DNA of 64,000 nt from Geothrix sp. 21YS21S-4 (GCF_030845995.1 NZ_CP132719.1:248001-312000), one strand, 5' to 3'; shown: positions 52,508-60,857, counted from the stretch's first letter. The notes: generated by a model not told the origin, from the letters alone. Made by a program: numbers and translations.

Positions 52508-52539
52508 CTGTTGACGACGAATGACTCGAAGGCCGCTCG

Positions 52540-53175
52540 CTACTTCTTGTCGTCCTTCTTGCCCTTCTTGGCCACTTCGGGCTCGGCGGCGGCAGGGGCG
52601 GCTTCTTCCTCGGCGGCCTTGCCGTGGATGGAGCAGACCACCTGATGGGCGTCACCGGTGAACACGACGTTGGGAACCAGCGTGATCTGCTCGAAGCGGA
52701 TGCTGTCGCCCACGGCCAGGTTGGTGATGTCCACGTCGATGTGGGCGGGGATGATGCTGGGGAGGCACTCGATCTCGATCTCGCGGTGGGCGAAGTCGAG
52801 GACGCCGCCCTGGCTCTTGACGCCGATGGAGGTGCCGGTCAGGCGGACGGGCACCTTGACGCGAACCTTGTGGGTCATGTCCACGCGCATGAAGTCGACG
52901 TGGCGCAGGCGGCCGGTGATGGGATCGCGCTGCACGTCCTTGAGGATCACGTGGCGCTTGATGTCCGTGCCCTCGCGCTGGAGGAACATCACGGAGTTCA
53001 TGCCGGCTTCGCTGGCGATGACGCGGGCGACGGCCTTGGGGCTGATGGCGATGGGAACGGGGGGCTCGTTCAGGCCGTAGACCACGGCCGGGATCATGCC
53101 GCTCTTCTTCAGGTCGCGGATGGCGGCCTTACCGAAGGTGTCGCGCTTGGGGACGATCAGGACTTCCTGGGACAT
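52540..53175 (-). CDS. rplY: 50S ribosomal protein L25/general stress protein Ctc
   Basis: 211 residues, the long Ctc type: an L25 domain (1-95; MSQEVLIVPKRDTFGKAAIR, AVVYGLNEPPVPIAISPKAV, GRLRHVDFMRVD) and a C-terminal TL5 domain (GVLDFAHREIEIECLPSIIP, HIDVDITNLAVGDSI). Ends in a Lys/Asp-rich tail. Binds 5S rRNA. Upstream of pth, and divergent from ppk across 181 bases. Confidence 0.95.
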   Translation of the reverse strand: MSQEVLIVPKRDTFGKAAIRDLKKSGMIPAVVYGLNEPPVPIAISPKAVARVIASEAGMNSVMFLQREGTDIKRHVILKDVQRDPITGRLRHVDFMRVDMTHKVRVKVPVRLTGTSIGVKSQGGVLDFAHREIEIECLPSIIPAHIDVDITNLAVGDSIRFEQITLVPNVVFTGDAHQVVCSIHGKAAEEEAAPAAAEPEVAKKGKKDDKK

Positions 53176-53356
53176 GTGTTCCTCCTACCTGGCAGCGGAA
53201 TCGGGCTGCCCTCTCGTTGGGGCGGGTCCGGGCGGACCGTACGGTCCCTCCCCATGGAGGGCCGAACCAACGATTCTGCCCGAAAAGGCCTTAAAAACGA
53301 AGGACATTCCTGAGGCGGGACACATCCCCGTCACACGGCCCGATTATGCTGCTGGC

Positions 53357-55489
53357 ATGTTCCATCCGATCCCCCGACCCGAGGAACTGCTCAACCGCGA
53401 GCTGAGCTGGCTGGACTTCAACGCGCGGGTGATGGAAGAGGCCGAGGACGCCACCGTTCCCCTGCTGGAGCGGGTGAAGTTCCTGAGCATCGTCTCCAGC
53501 AACTGGGACGAGTTCTTCATGGTGCGCGTGGCGGGGATCTGGCGGCAGATCGACGCGGGCATCACCCAGCCGGGTCCCGACGGGCTCACCCCCCGCCAGT
53601 TGCTGGAGCGGGTGTCGTCCCGGATCCACGCCTATTCCGCCCGGCAGCACGAGCTGTTCCACGCGGTGCTCGAACCCCAGCTGGATTCCCACGGGATCCG
53701 CATCCTGGATCCCAAGAACCTCGACGAGGATCAGCGGGCCTTCGTCCTCGACTACTTCGAGCGGAGCCTCCTGCCCCTGATCACGCCCCTGGCGGTGGAC
53801 ACGGGCCATCCCTTCCCCCGCCTGGGCAACCGGGCGCTGGTGCTGGTGGTGGAACTGGAGCCCGAGGAGGACCTCCTGGACGGCGACCTGCCGGCCTCGG
53901 AACTGTCCTTCATCCACGTCCCGACGGGCCTGGCCTCCCGCTTCCTGCGGATGCCCTCGGAAGCGGGCGCCCACGCCTTCATCATGCTGGAGGACGTGGT
54001 CCGCCATCACCTGTCGAGGCTGTTCCTGGGCTACGCGGTGAAGAGCTGCCACGCCATCCGCGTGACCCGGGATTCGGACCTGCCGGTGGAGGAGGATCCT
54101 TCCGAGGATCTGCTCAAGACGGTGGAAGAGAGCCTGCGCGACCGCCGCCGCGGCGCGGTGGTGCGCCTCCAGTACGAGCAGGGGCTGTCGTCGGAGGTGC
54201 TCGACCTGCTCATCGAGGAGATGGAGCTGAGTCCCGAGGACCTCTATCCGAGCTGGGGCCTGACGGCGTTCTCCGACCTGATGCAGCTCTACGGCCAACT
54301 GGACCTGCCGCACCTCAAGGACAGCCCCATGAAGCCGCTGCCGGTGCCGCAGCTGGACCAGAGCGGGAGCCTGTTCGACGCCATCGCCAAGAACGACATC
54401 CTGCTGCACCACCCGTACCAGAGCTTCGACGACAGCGTGGTGCGGTTCGTGCGCGAGGCGGCGGACGATCCCAAGGTCCTCGCCATCAAGATGACCCTCT
54501 ACCGCGTCACGGCCAGCAGCCCCGTGGCGGCGGCCCTGGAACGGGCGGCGGAGCGCGGCAAGCAGGTGACCGCCATCGTGGAGCTGCGCGCGCGGTTCGA
54601 TGAGGCCGCCAACATCGCCTGGGCGCGCCGGCTGGAGAAGACCGGCGTCCACGTGGTGTACGGGCTGCCCAACCACAAGATCCACTGCAAGGCCTGCCTC
54701 GTGGTCCGCCAGGAGGCCGCGGGGATCAAGCGCTACTGCCACCTGGGCACCGGCAACTACAACGAGCGCACCAGCCGCCTCTACTCCGATCTGGGCCTCC
54801 TCACCGCCCGCCCCGAATTCGGCGAGGACCTGTCCAACCTCTTCAACATGCTCACGGGGTACACCCGGCCGCCGCGCTTCCACCAGTTCCTGCTGGCTCC
54901 GCAGCACCTCAAGCGGGCCCTCCGGGAGCGGATCCACCGCGAGATCGCCCACGCGCGGGAGGGCCGTCCCGCCCGGATGATCCTCAAGATGAACGCCCTG
55001 GTGGATCCCCAGTTGATCCAGCTCCTGTACGAAGCCAGCCGCGGCGGCGTGGGGGTGGATCTCCTCGTCCGGGGCACCTGCTGCCTGCGCCCCGGGGTCC
55101 CGGGGCTGTCGGACAACATCCGGGCCCTGTCGATCCTCGACCGCTTCCTGGAGCACGCCCGGATCTACCACTTCGCCAACGACGGCCGCGCGGAGACCCT
55201 CCTGTCCAGCGCCGACCTGATGCCCCGCAACCTGGAACGGCGCGTGGAACTGGCCTTCCCCCTGGTCGATCCGCTCCTCGCCGCCCAGGTGGTGGAGATG
55301 ATGGAACTGCAGCTCCGGGACACGCTGAAAGGCCGGGTCCTGGGGCCCGACGGCGACGTTCTGCGGCGCGGGTTCGACCCGGACGGCGCCCCTCTCCGCA
55401 GCCAGCTCCGGATCTACGAGCACGCCCTCCTCGCCAGCGGCGTCGGAGCGCTGACCCAGAAGCTGGGACCGCTCGATCCGGACATCTGA
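53357..55489 (+). CDS. ppk: Polyphosphate kinase 1
   Basis: 710 residues. N-terminal domain begins NRELSWLDFNARVMEEA near 13, then SNWDEFFMVRVAG near 49 and HPFPRLGNRAL near 153. The two PLD-like domains contain KMTLYRVTASSPV near 378, GLPNHKIHCKACLVV near 436 (the autophosphorylated histidine is in this region) and GTGNYNERTSRLYSD near 462. Makes polyphosphate from ATP. The start is ATG 53357; upstream frame not conserved. Its stop codon lies within a 23-bp inverted repeat. Mrp and the PstS-like gene follow nearby, giving a loose phosphate neighbourhood. Confidence 0.95.
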   Translation: MFHPIPRPEELLNRELSWLDFNARVMEEAEDATVPLLERVKFLSIVSSNWDEFFMVRVAGIWRQIDAGITQPGPDGLTPRQLLERVSSRIHAYSARQHELFHAVLEPQLDSHGIRILDPKNLDEDQRAFVLDYFERSLLPLITPLAVDTGHPFPRLGNRALVLVVELEPEEDLLDGDLPASELSFIHVPTGLASRFLRMPSEAGAHAFIMLEDVVRHHLSRLFLGYAVKSCHAIRVTRDSDLPVEEDPSEDLLKTVEESLRDRRRGAVVRLQYEQGLSSEVLDLLIEEMELSPEDLYPSWGLTAFSDLMQLYGQLDLPHLKDSPMKPLPVPQLDQSGSLFDAIAKNDILLHHPYQSFDDSVVRFVREAADDPKVLAIKMTLYRVTASSPVAAALERAAERGKQVTAIVELRARFDEAANIAWARRLEKTGVHVVYGLPNHKIHCKACLVVRQEAAGIKRYCHLGTGNYNERTSRLYSDLGLLTARPEFGEDLSNLFNMLTGYTRPPRFHQFLLAPQHLKRALRERIHREIAHAREGRPARMILKMNALVDPQLIQLLYEASRGGVGVDLLVRGTCCLRPGVPGLSDNIRALSILDRFLEHARIYHFANDGRAETLLSSADLMPRNLERRVELAFPLVDPLLAAQVVEMMELQLRDTLKGRVLGPDGDVLRRGFDPDGAPLRSQLRIYEHALLASGVGALTQKLGPLDPDI

Positions 55490-55593
55490 AACCGCGAAAG
55501 GCGCGAAAAAAGCCGAAAAAGGCATTGATGGCTTTTTGCCGTTCAATCCTTTTCGCGCGCCCGCAGGGCGTTTCGCGCCTTTCGCGGTTTCAG
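55486..55593. repeat. Perfect 23-bp inverted repeat overlapping the ppk stop
   Basis: CTGAAACCGCGAAAGGCGCG AAA at 55486-55508 is the exact reverse complement of 55571-55593. The 62-base centre contains AAAAGCC...GGCTTTTTG as a second dyad. The ppk TGA at 55487-55489 sits in the left arm. The whole could act as a bidirectional terminator between ppk and mrp, but its size and precision suggest a mobile repetitive element. Confidence 0.85.
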
Positions 55594-55636
55594 TCCTTCG
55601 CTCCGGCCATGGCAAACTGTCCGGCTGGAGACACGC

Positions 55637-56671
55637 ATGTCGAAGATCAGCCGCGCCGCTCTGTTCGAAGCCCTGAATGCCTATGTCGTCCCGGGAACCC
55701 AGGCCACCCTCGCCGCCCTCAAGGCCGTGAAGGGGATCGATGTGACGGACGGGAAGGTGACCGTCCTTCTCCAGTTGGCGGAGTCCTACCGGGACCGGGT
55801 CGCCCCCATGAAGGAGGCCCTGGAAGCTGTGCTCGCCGGCCAGCCCGGCGTGACCCAGGCCGAGATCGAGATCGGCTGGGAGAAGACGGCCCAGGTGGAG
55901 TTCAAGAACCTGATCCCGGGCATCAAGCGCTGCGTGGTGGTGGGTTCGGGCAAGGGCGGGGTGGGCAAGAGCACCGTCACCACCAACCTGGCCGTGGCCA
56001 TGGCCCAGCAGGGGCTGAAGGTGGGCCTGCTGGATTCGGACATCTACGGCCCCTCCATTCCGATGATGCTGGGCCTCAAGGAGTCGCCCCTGGGCACGCC
56101 CGAGGGCCAGATCCTGCCCCTGGAGGCCTTCGGCGTGAAGGTGATGTCCATGGGCGTCCTGATCGAGGAGGACCGGCCCGTCATCTGGCGGGGCGCCATG
56201 CTCAACAAGGCCCTCCAGCAGTTCTTGAAGGACGTGGCCTGGGGCGACCTGGACGTGCTCCTGATCGACCTGCCGCCCGGCACGGGCGACGTCCAGCTCA
56301 CCCTGATCCAGAACGCCCAGGTGGACGGCGCCGTCATCGTCAGCACGCCCCAGGACGTGGCCTTCCTCGACGCCAAGAAGGCCATCGGCATGTTCGGGGC
56401 GGTGAAGGTGCCGATCCTGGGCGTGGTCGAGAACATGAGCAGCTTCGTCTGCCCCGGCTGCGGGCAGGAGACCCAGATCTTCGGCCACGGAGGCGTGAAG
56501 GCCGCCGCGGCCCGAATGGAGCTGCCCTTCCTGGGCGAAGTGCCCATCGACCTGGCCATCCGCGAGGGCGGCGACTCCGGTCGGCCCCTGGTGGCCGCCC
56601 ATCCGGACAGCCCCCAGACCCGCGCCTTCCAGGGGATGGCCGAAACGCTGAAGGTCGCCCTGAAGCTCTGA
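55637..56671 (+). CDS. mrp: Mrp/ApbC iron-sulfur cluster carrier ATPase
   Basis: 344 residues. An N-terminal MIP18-like domain (about 1-85), then a ParA/MinD-type ATPase with deviant Walker A GSGKGGVGKSTVTTNLA near 104, DSDIYGPSIPMMLG near 133, DLPPGTGDVQLTL near 212 and the CPGCG pair (CxxC) near 276 that bridges a 4Fe-4S cluster in the homodimer. Carries clusters to apoproteins in the cytoplasm. The stop TGA is followed at once by the reverse stop of the convergent pstS (TGATCA). Confidence 0.95.
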   Translation: MSKISRAALFEALNAYVVPGTQATLAALKAVKGIDVTDGKVTVLLQLAESYRDRVAPMKEALEAVLAGQPGVTQAEIEIGWEKTAQVEFKNLIPGIKRCVVVGSGKGGVGKSTVTTNLAVAMAQQGLKVGLLDSDIYGPSIPMMLGLKESPLGTPEGQILPLEAFGVKVMSMGVLIEEDRPVIWRGAMLNKALQQFLKDVAWGDLDVLLIDLPPGTGDVQLTLIQNAQVDGAVIVSTPQDVAFLDAKKAIGMFGAVKVPILGVVENMSSFVCPGCGQETQIFGHGGVKAAAARMELPFLGEVPIDLAIREGGDSGRPLVAAHPDSPQTRAFQGMAETLKVALKL

Positions 56672-57703
56672 TCAGTTCAGCTTGCCGGCCCCCAGAGCCG
56701 CCAGATCGCCGGGAATGGCCACCGCGCCGAATCCGGCGACGGCGGCTTGGCCTTCGCGGGAAAGGACGAAGCGGACGAACTCCTTCACCGCCGGGTCCAG
56801 GGCCCGGCCCGGAGCCTTGTTCACGTAGAGGTAGAGGAAGCGCGTGAGGGGATAGGTGGCCCGCTGGATGGTCTCCAGGGTGGGTTCCACGAAGCGGTCG
56901 CTTCCGAAGGGCGCCACGGGCACCCCCTTCACCATGCGGTTGGCGTACTGGAGGGGGCCGTAGCTGATCCCGCCGCCGTCCACGGCCGGCGCCTCCACCA
57001 CCGCGAACTGGTCCAGGTAGCCCTTCACCGAGGCCTTGAATTCCCCCTTTTTCAGGACGTGCTCGCGGAAGAAGGCCCGCGTCCCCGAATTCTCGTCCCG
57101 GCCGTAGGCCTGGATGTCCCGCTGCTTCCAGTCGCCTCCCAGCCCCAGGTCGCCCCAGCGCAGGATGTCCGCCTTGGCGCCGCCCTTGCGGGTGCTGGAG
57201 AAGATGGCGTCGATCTCCTCCATCCGGAGCTGGCGCACGGGGTTGTTGGCATTGACGTAGACCACCAGCGCGTCGACGGCCACGGGGATGCGGATGGGCG
57301 CGTAGCCGTACTTGGCCTGGAAGGCGGCCAGCTCCTGGTCGGTCATCTCCCGGCTCATCTGCCCCATCAGGGCCGAGCCCTCCAGCAGCGCCTTGGGCGC
57401 CGTGGCCGAGCCCTTGCAGATGAACAGGGTGCTGAGGCGGGGATGGAACCGCTTGAAGTCCTCGCCCCACAGGGCCATGAGCGGCTCCATGGAATCCGAT
57501 CCCACGCTCTTCAGCTCCCCGGCGACGGGATGCTCCGGCACGTAGGCGGCCAGCGCCACCTCCCGCACGGGATCCCGGCTGGGGAGGGGCGGAACGGGCG
57601 GCGCGGGGGCGTCCTCCATGGGCCGGCAGGCGAGGCCGAGGGCGAGCAGGGCCGTGGGAACGCAGGCTCGCAGGAACGTGGAGACACGGGTTCTCGGGGT
57701 CAT
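56672..57703 (-). CDS. PstS-like phosphate-binding lipoprotein
   Basis: 343 residues. Lipoprotein signal with ALLALGLAC (Cys near 25), then SVGSDSMEPLMALWGEDFKR near 66 and RDENSGTRAFFREHVL near 205; GSDSM and SGTRAFF are the phosphate-binding positions of PstS-type proteins. YAPIRIPVAVDALVVYVN near 150 is also typical. No pstC, pstA or pstB gene adjacent, so it is an orphan binding protein, possibly a sensor. Convergent with mrp with no intervening base. Divergent from the thioesterase across 118 bases. Confidence 0.88.
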   Translation of the reverse strand: MTPRTRVSTFLRACVPTALLALGLACRPMEDAPAPPVPPLPSRDPVREVALAAYVPEHPVAGELKSVGSDSMEPLMALWGEDFKRFHPRLSTLFICKGSATAPKALLEGSALMGQMSREMTDQELAAFQAKYGYAPIRIPVAVDALVVYVNANNPVRQLRMEEIDAIFSSTRKGGAKADILRWGDLGLGGDWKQRDIQAYGRDENSGTRAFFREHVLKKGEFKASVKGYLDQFAVVEAPAVDGGGISYGPLQYANRMVKGVPVAPFGSDRFVEPTLETIQRATYPLTRFLYLYVNKAPGRALDPAVKEFVRFVLSREGQAAVAGFGAVAIPGDLAALGAGKLN

Positions 57704-57821
57704 CGCGGATCCTCCCCCGCCATTGCCCCACGCCGCGATGACCGGCCCATGAAGCCTCCGTGAAGGTGCGGGACCGCCCACGTAACGCCCCGCTCCGCCC
57801 GGGCTCCAGCTATCCTGGGCC

Positions 57822-58265
57822 ATGCCCCGACCGCAGATTCCCGAGACCCTGGCTCCGGATCTCCTGGAGCGTCTGTGCGCGCGGTTCCATCCCTGGCCGC
57901 TGATCAGCGGATGGGGCCTGAGCATCGAGTCCGTGGCCCCGGGCGAGGCCGTCATGGCGCTGGCGCCCACGAAGGCGGTGATCAACGGCAGCCGGGGGAA
58001 CGTGAACGGCGGCGTCCTTGCCACCATCGCCGACATGGCCAGCGCGCTGGCCCTGAGCACGGCCTTCGACGGGGCGATGCCCTTCGCCACCTCGGACCTG
58101 CACATCCGCTACCTGGAGCCCGCCCGGGGCGAGGTGCGGGCGACGGCGCAGGTGGTGCGGATCTCCGGGCGGAGCGGGATCCTCGAATGCCGCCTGGTGT
58201 GCGGAGGCCACCTGGTGGCCCTCAGCACGGCGAACTTCGCCATCAAGCCCGGCCTCGGCGGATGA
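57822..58265 (+). CDS. PaaI-type hotdog-fold thioesterase
   Basis: 147 residues. NVNGGVLATIADMASALALS near 65 is the hotdog helix with the HGG-type motif altered to NGG, in the pattern GG.......D.A. The later TSDLHIRYLEPARGEVRATA is the typical second half. Hydrolyses acyl-CoA or aryl-CoA thioesters; the active-site Asp is present. Ends one base before the potassium-channel gene (TGA-G-ATG), so the two are co-transcribed. Confidence 0.85.
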   Translation: MPRPQIPETLAPDLLERLCARFHPWPLISGWGLSIESVAPGEAVMALAPTKAVINGSRGNVNGGVLATIADMASALALSTAFDGAMPFATSDLHIRYLEPARGEVRATAQVVRISGRSGILECRLVCGGHLVALSTANFAIKPGLGG

Positions 58266-58266
58266 G

Positions 58267-59310
58267 ATGAAGTTCGCGACCCCCTTTCCCTCCGGGCGCG
58301 GCGATCAGCACGGCGCGCCGGTGCAGCGCCTGCGCCACGCGCTGGCCCTGCTGGCGGCGGTGATCGTGTGCGGCGGGCTGGGCTACCACTGGCTGTCCGG
58401 GCTCGACGCCCTCGACAGCCTCTACATGGCCATCACCACCCTGTTCACGGTGGGCTTCCGCGAGCTGGGCCACGTCAACGCCCACACCAAGATCTTCACC
58501 ATCTTCTACCTCGTCGTGGGGTTGGGCGTGGCGACCTACGCCATCTCGAACCTCACGGCCCTGCTCCTGGAAGGCGACCTCCGGGGCTACCTCTTGGAGC
58601 GCCGCATGCAGAAGCGCCTGGATGGACTCTCCGACCACGTGATCGTGTGCGGCTTCGGAAAGATGGGCTTCCAGGCCGCCTGGGAGCTCAAGAAAGCGGG
58701 CATCCCCTTCGTGATCGTCGAACAGGACGAGACCAAGGGCCGCAGCCCCCGCTTCGCCGGCGAGCTGATCCTCTACGGCAACGCCATGGACGAGCTGATG
58801 CTGGAGCGCGCGGGGATCCGGCGGGCCCGGGGCCTGATCACCGCCCTCACCACGGACGCCGACAACGTCCTGGTGACGCTCACCGTGAAGCAGATGCGCG
58901 CCGACCTGCCGGTGGTGGCCCGCAGCGCCAAGCTGGGCACCGAACGCCAGTTGAAGGCGGCGGGCGCCAACCACATCGTCAGCCCCTACGAGATCGGCGG
59001 GCGCCGGATGGTGGGCCTCCTGCTCAAGCCCGAGATGATGAACTTTTTCGACATCGTCCTCCAGCAGGAGCAGCTGGAGCTGGCGCTGGAGCGGATCGCC
59101 ATCTCCCCCACGTCCGTGCTGGTGGGCCAGACGCTCCGCGAGGCCCGCCTGCGCCACGCCACGGGGGCCCTCCTCGTGGGGCTGGTCCATCCCGGCGCCG
59201 AGCTCCGCTTCAATCCGTCGGGCAACGAGCGGTTCCAGGCCGGCGACGAGCTGCTGGTGATGGGCCCGGAAGAGGCGCTGGAGACCCTCACGGAGCTGGC
59301 CCTGGGGTGA
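58267..59310 (+). CDS. Two-helix K+ channel-like protein with RCK (TrkA) domains
   Basis: 347 residues. Two membrane helices (about 24-44 and 78-100) flank a pore loop TTLFTVGFREL near 60; the selectivity filter reads TVGF where classic K+ channels have TVGYG. An RCK domain (about 120-240) starts HVIVCGFGKMGFQAAWELKK with the GxGxxG nucleotide site, and a TrkA-C domain follows (about 260-347: LVGQTLREARLRHATGALLV, NERFQAGDELLVMG). A MthK/Kch-like design. The start ATG is one base after the thioesterase stop. Confidence 0.88.
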   Translation: MKFATPFPSGRGDQHGAPVQRLRHALALLAAVIVCGGLGYHWLSGLDALDSLYMAITTLFTVGFRELGHVNAHTKIFTIFYLVVGLGVATYAISNLTALLLEGDLRGYLLERRMQKRLDGLSDHVIVCGFGKMGFQAAWELKKAGIPFVIVEQDETKGRSPRFAGELILYGNAMDELMLERAGIRRARGLITALTTDADNVLVTLTVKQMRADLPVVARSAKLGTERQLKAAGANHIVSPYEIGGRRMVGLLLKPEMMNFFDIVLQQEQLELALERIAISPTSVLVGQTLREARLRHATGALLVGLVHPGAELRFNPSGNERFQAGDELLVMGPEEALETLTELALG

Positions 59311-59357
59311 AGTCCCGGCAGGGGGGATGGTAAGGTGGCCGTTCCCAGGAGCCTCCC

Positions 59358-59693
59358 GTGACCGCGTCCACCCCCACTCCCGAAACCACCGAAACCGAGG
59401 GCCTGACCGAGGTCACCCTCAACCTCGTCGCCCTGGGCGCCGCCGTCGCGGCCAATGCGGAGCGCGCCTTCCACGCCCACCAGGCCCGGCTGGAGGAGCT
59501 GGGCGTCTCCAAGAACGAGATGATCCAGGTCGTGAACATGGCCCTGCGGGTGAAGAACGATCCGCACCAGCTCATGATGGGCCTCGCCGAATCCACGCTG
59601 ACCGAAGGGGGCGGAGGCTGCTGCGGCGGCTGCGCCTGCGAGGAGGCGGGCGGCGAGAAGGGCGACTGCGGCGACGATTGCGACTGCCGCTAG
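59358..59693 (+). CDS. AhpD/CMD-like small protein with Cys-rich tail
   Basis: 111 residues from GTG 59358. TLNLVALGAAVAANAERAFH near 19 and LGVSKNEMIQVVNMALRVKN near 47, then DPHQLMMG, resemble a carboxymuconolactone-decarboxylase/AhpD helical pair, but the CxxC of AhpD is missing (AANAERAFHAH). The last 27 residues are Cys-rich (GGCCGGCACEE, DCGDDCDC): seven cysteines suited to metal or cluster binding. I do not know a described family with this tail. Between the channel and an acetyltransferase. Confidence 0.75.
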   Translation: MTASTPTPETTETEGLTEVTLNLVALGAAVAANAERAFHAHQARLEELGVSKNEMIQVVNMALRVKNDPHQLMMGLAESTLTEGGGGCCGGCACEEAGGEKGDCGDDCDCR

Positions 59694-59700
59694 TCCAGCC

Positions 59701-60183
59701 ATGATCCGCCCCGCGGTCCCCGCCGACGCGCCGGCCATCGCCGACATCTACGACCCCTACGTCCGCGCCACCACCATCACCTTCGAGGAGGATCCGGTGA
59801 CGGCGGAGGAGATGGCCGCGCGGATCGTCCGCGTGTCCGAAGGCTATCCTTGGCTCGTGCTGGAAGAAGAGGGTCGGATTCTCGGCTACGCCTACAGTTC
59901 CCTGTGGCGGACGCGGGCGGCCTACCGCTACGCGACCGAAACCGCCATCTACCTGGCCGAGGGCCAGCGGGGAAGAGGCCTCGGCGAGACGCTGTACCGC
60001 GCGCTCATCGACGAGCTGCGACAGCGCGGGTTCCATTCCGCGCTGGGATGCCTGGCGCTTCCCAACGACCCCAGCGTCCGCCTCCACGAGCGCCTCGGCT
60101 TCCGCAAAGCCGGCCACATGCGCGAAGCAGGCCGCAAGTTCGACCGCTGGGTGGATGTGGGGTTTTGGGAATTGCTTCTGTAG
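59701..60183 (+). CDS. GNAT acetyltransferase, phosphinothricin-acetyltransferase-like
   Basis: 160 residues. N-terminal MIRPAVPADAPAIADIYDPY followed by TTITFEEDPVT matches the Pat/YwnH group (I..IYN.Y...T..TFE). The CoA-binding motif A is IYLAEGQRGRGLGETLYRAL near 88 (Q/RxxGxG/A), and motif B is NDPSVRLHERLGFRKAGHMR near 121. Acetylates an amine such as phosphinothricin or methionine sulfoximine in known members; native substrate unknown. Its stop is followed by the repeat at 60195. Confidence 0.9.
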   Translation: MIRPAVPADAPAIADIYDPYVRATTITFEEDPVTAEEMAARIVRVSEGYPWLVLEEEGRILGYAYSSLWRTRAAYRYATETAIYLAEGQRGRGLGETLYRALIDELRQRGFHSALGCLALPNDPSVRLHERLGFRKAGHMREAGRKFDRWVDVGFWELLL

Positions 60184-60194
60184 GATCAGCAGCC

Positions 60195-60285
60195 AAAAAA
60201 AGACTCACCACCAAGACACCAAGGGCGCCAAGAAAAGCCAGTCTTGGTGTTGTTCTTGGCGCCTTGGCGGTGTTCATTTTTTGAA
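60195..60285. repeat. Interspersed inverted repeat, copy 4 of the CACCACCAAGAC family
   Basis: CACCACCAAGACACCAAGGG followed by CGCCAAGAAAAGCC, with the right half TTCTTGGCGCCTTGGCGGTG. The arms CACCACCAAGAC...GGCGCCAAGAA and TTCTTGGCGCC..GCGGTG are inverted copies with compensating changes (CACC/GGTG to GCC/GGC). It lies between the acetyltransferase and the sod-array terminator. Confidence 0.78.
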
Positions 60286-60291
60286 AACAGG

Positions 60292-60313
60292 AAGGGCCCC
60301 TTGCGGGGCCCTT
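60292..60313 (-). terminator. Rho-independent terminator after the sod array
   Basis: AAGGGCCCC and GGGGCCCTT form a 9-bp stem with a TTGC loop; the minus strand continues CCTGTTTTCAAAAAA. This is the first strong terminator downstream of sod and follows both repeat copies. Confidence 0.82.
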
Positions 60314-60334
60314 TCGTGAAGACGGAGATGTGAG

Positions 60335-60427
60335 TTACTTGCCGAAGCGTTTGGAGACTTCGCTCCACTTGATGTTCTCGGCGAAGGCATCGAGGTACTT
60401 CGCGCGGGCGATGCCGTAATCGACCAT
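60335..60427 (-). CDS. Copy 1 of the sod C-terminus, possible 30-codon mini-gene
   Basis: ATG at 60425-60427 begins MVDYGIARAKYLDAFAENIK, followed by WSEVSKRFGK and TAA: the exact C-terminal 30 residues of the superoxide dismutase. GGAG lies six bases before the ATG (GGAGCCTCC), unlike the parent gene where Met is internal. Compared with sod, five codons differ (Val, Arg, Ala, Asp, Lys), all synonymous. Whether it is translated is unknown. Confidence 0.4.
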   Translation of the reverse strand: MVDYGIARAKYLDAFAENIKWSEVSKRFGK

Positions 60428-60595
60428 GGAGGCTCCGTCTCCAGGAGCGCGGGCCCGAAGGGCAAGCGAATGGGAGCACAGCGCGGGGCGCTGTGCGATA
60501 GACGGAGGGCGTGCGAGGGGGGAAACAGGCGGGCCCCCAAGCGGGGGCCCGTCCATGAGCACGCGTGGAGAAGCGCTGGGACGCCCGCGCGCGAC

Positions 60596-60688
60596 CTACT
60601 TGCCGAAGCGCTTGGAGACTTCGCTCCATTTGATGTTCTCGGCGAAGGCGTCGAGGTACTTGGCGCGGGCGATGCCGTAATCGACCAT
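60596..60688 (-). CDS. Copy 2 of the sod C-terminus, possible 30-codon mini-gene
   Basis: ATG at 60686-60688 begins the same 30-residue peptide as copy 1, preceded by the same GGAGCCTCC, and ends TAG in place of TAA. Relative to sod it has three codon changes (Val, Arg, Lys), all synonymous, and shares the Val and Arg changes with copy 1. The identical new 5' junction shows that copies 1 and 2 derive from one event. Confidence 0.4.
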   Translation of the reverse strand: MVDYGIARAKYLDAFAENIKWSEVSKRFGK

Positions 60689-60857
60689 GGAGGCTCCGTC
60701 TCCAAGAGCGCGGGCCCGAAGGGGCAAGCGAATGGGAGCACAGCGCGGGGCGCTGTGCGATAGACGGAGGGCGTGCGAGAGGGAAATAGGCGGGCCCCCC
60801 AAGCGGGGGCCCGTCCATGAGCACGCGTGGAGGGGCGCCGAGACGCCCGCGCGCGAC

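Larger units (their letters stand above)
60335..60857 (-). repeat. Tandem array of sod 3' ends (261-262-base period)
   Basis: Downstream of intact sod, the segment encoding the last 30 residues plus stop and about 168 bases of spacer is repeated twice. ACTTGCCGAAGCG occurs at 60337, 60598 and 60860. Spacers carry GCACAGCGC/GCGCTGTGC and GGGCCCCC/GGGGGCCC hairpins and CCCGAAGGG. The two spacers differ by roughly ten changes including small indels, so the copies are not a fresh duplication. Confidence 0.95.

Noticed and set aside
53280-53356. Pho box upstream of ppk
   Set aside because: GTCACAC occurs once, but no second direct repeat at the 11-base spacing is visible.
60335-60857. CRISPR array or other repeat-spacer locus
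   Set aside because: Units are 199 or 261 bases with nearly identical spacers and gene-derived sequence; no short repeats with unique spacers and no cas genes.
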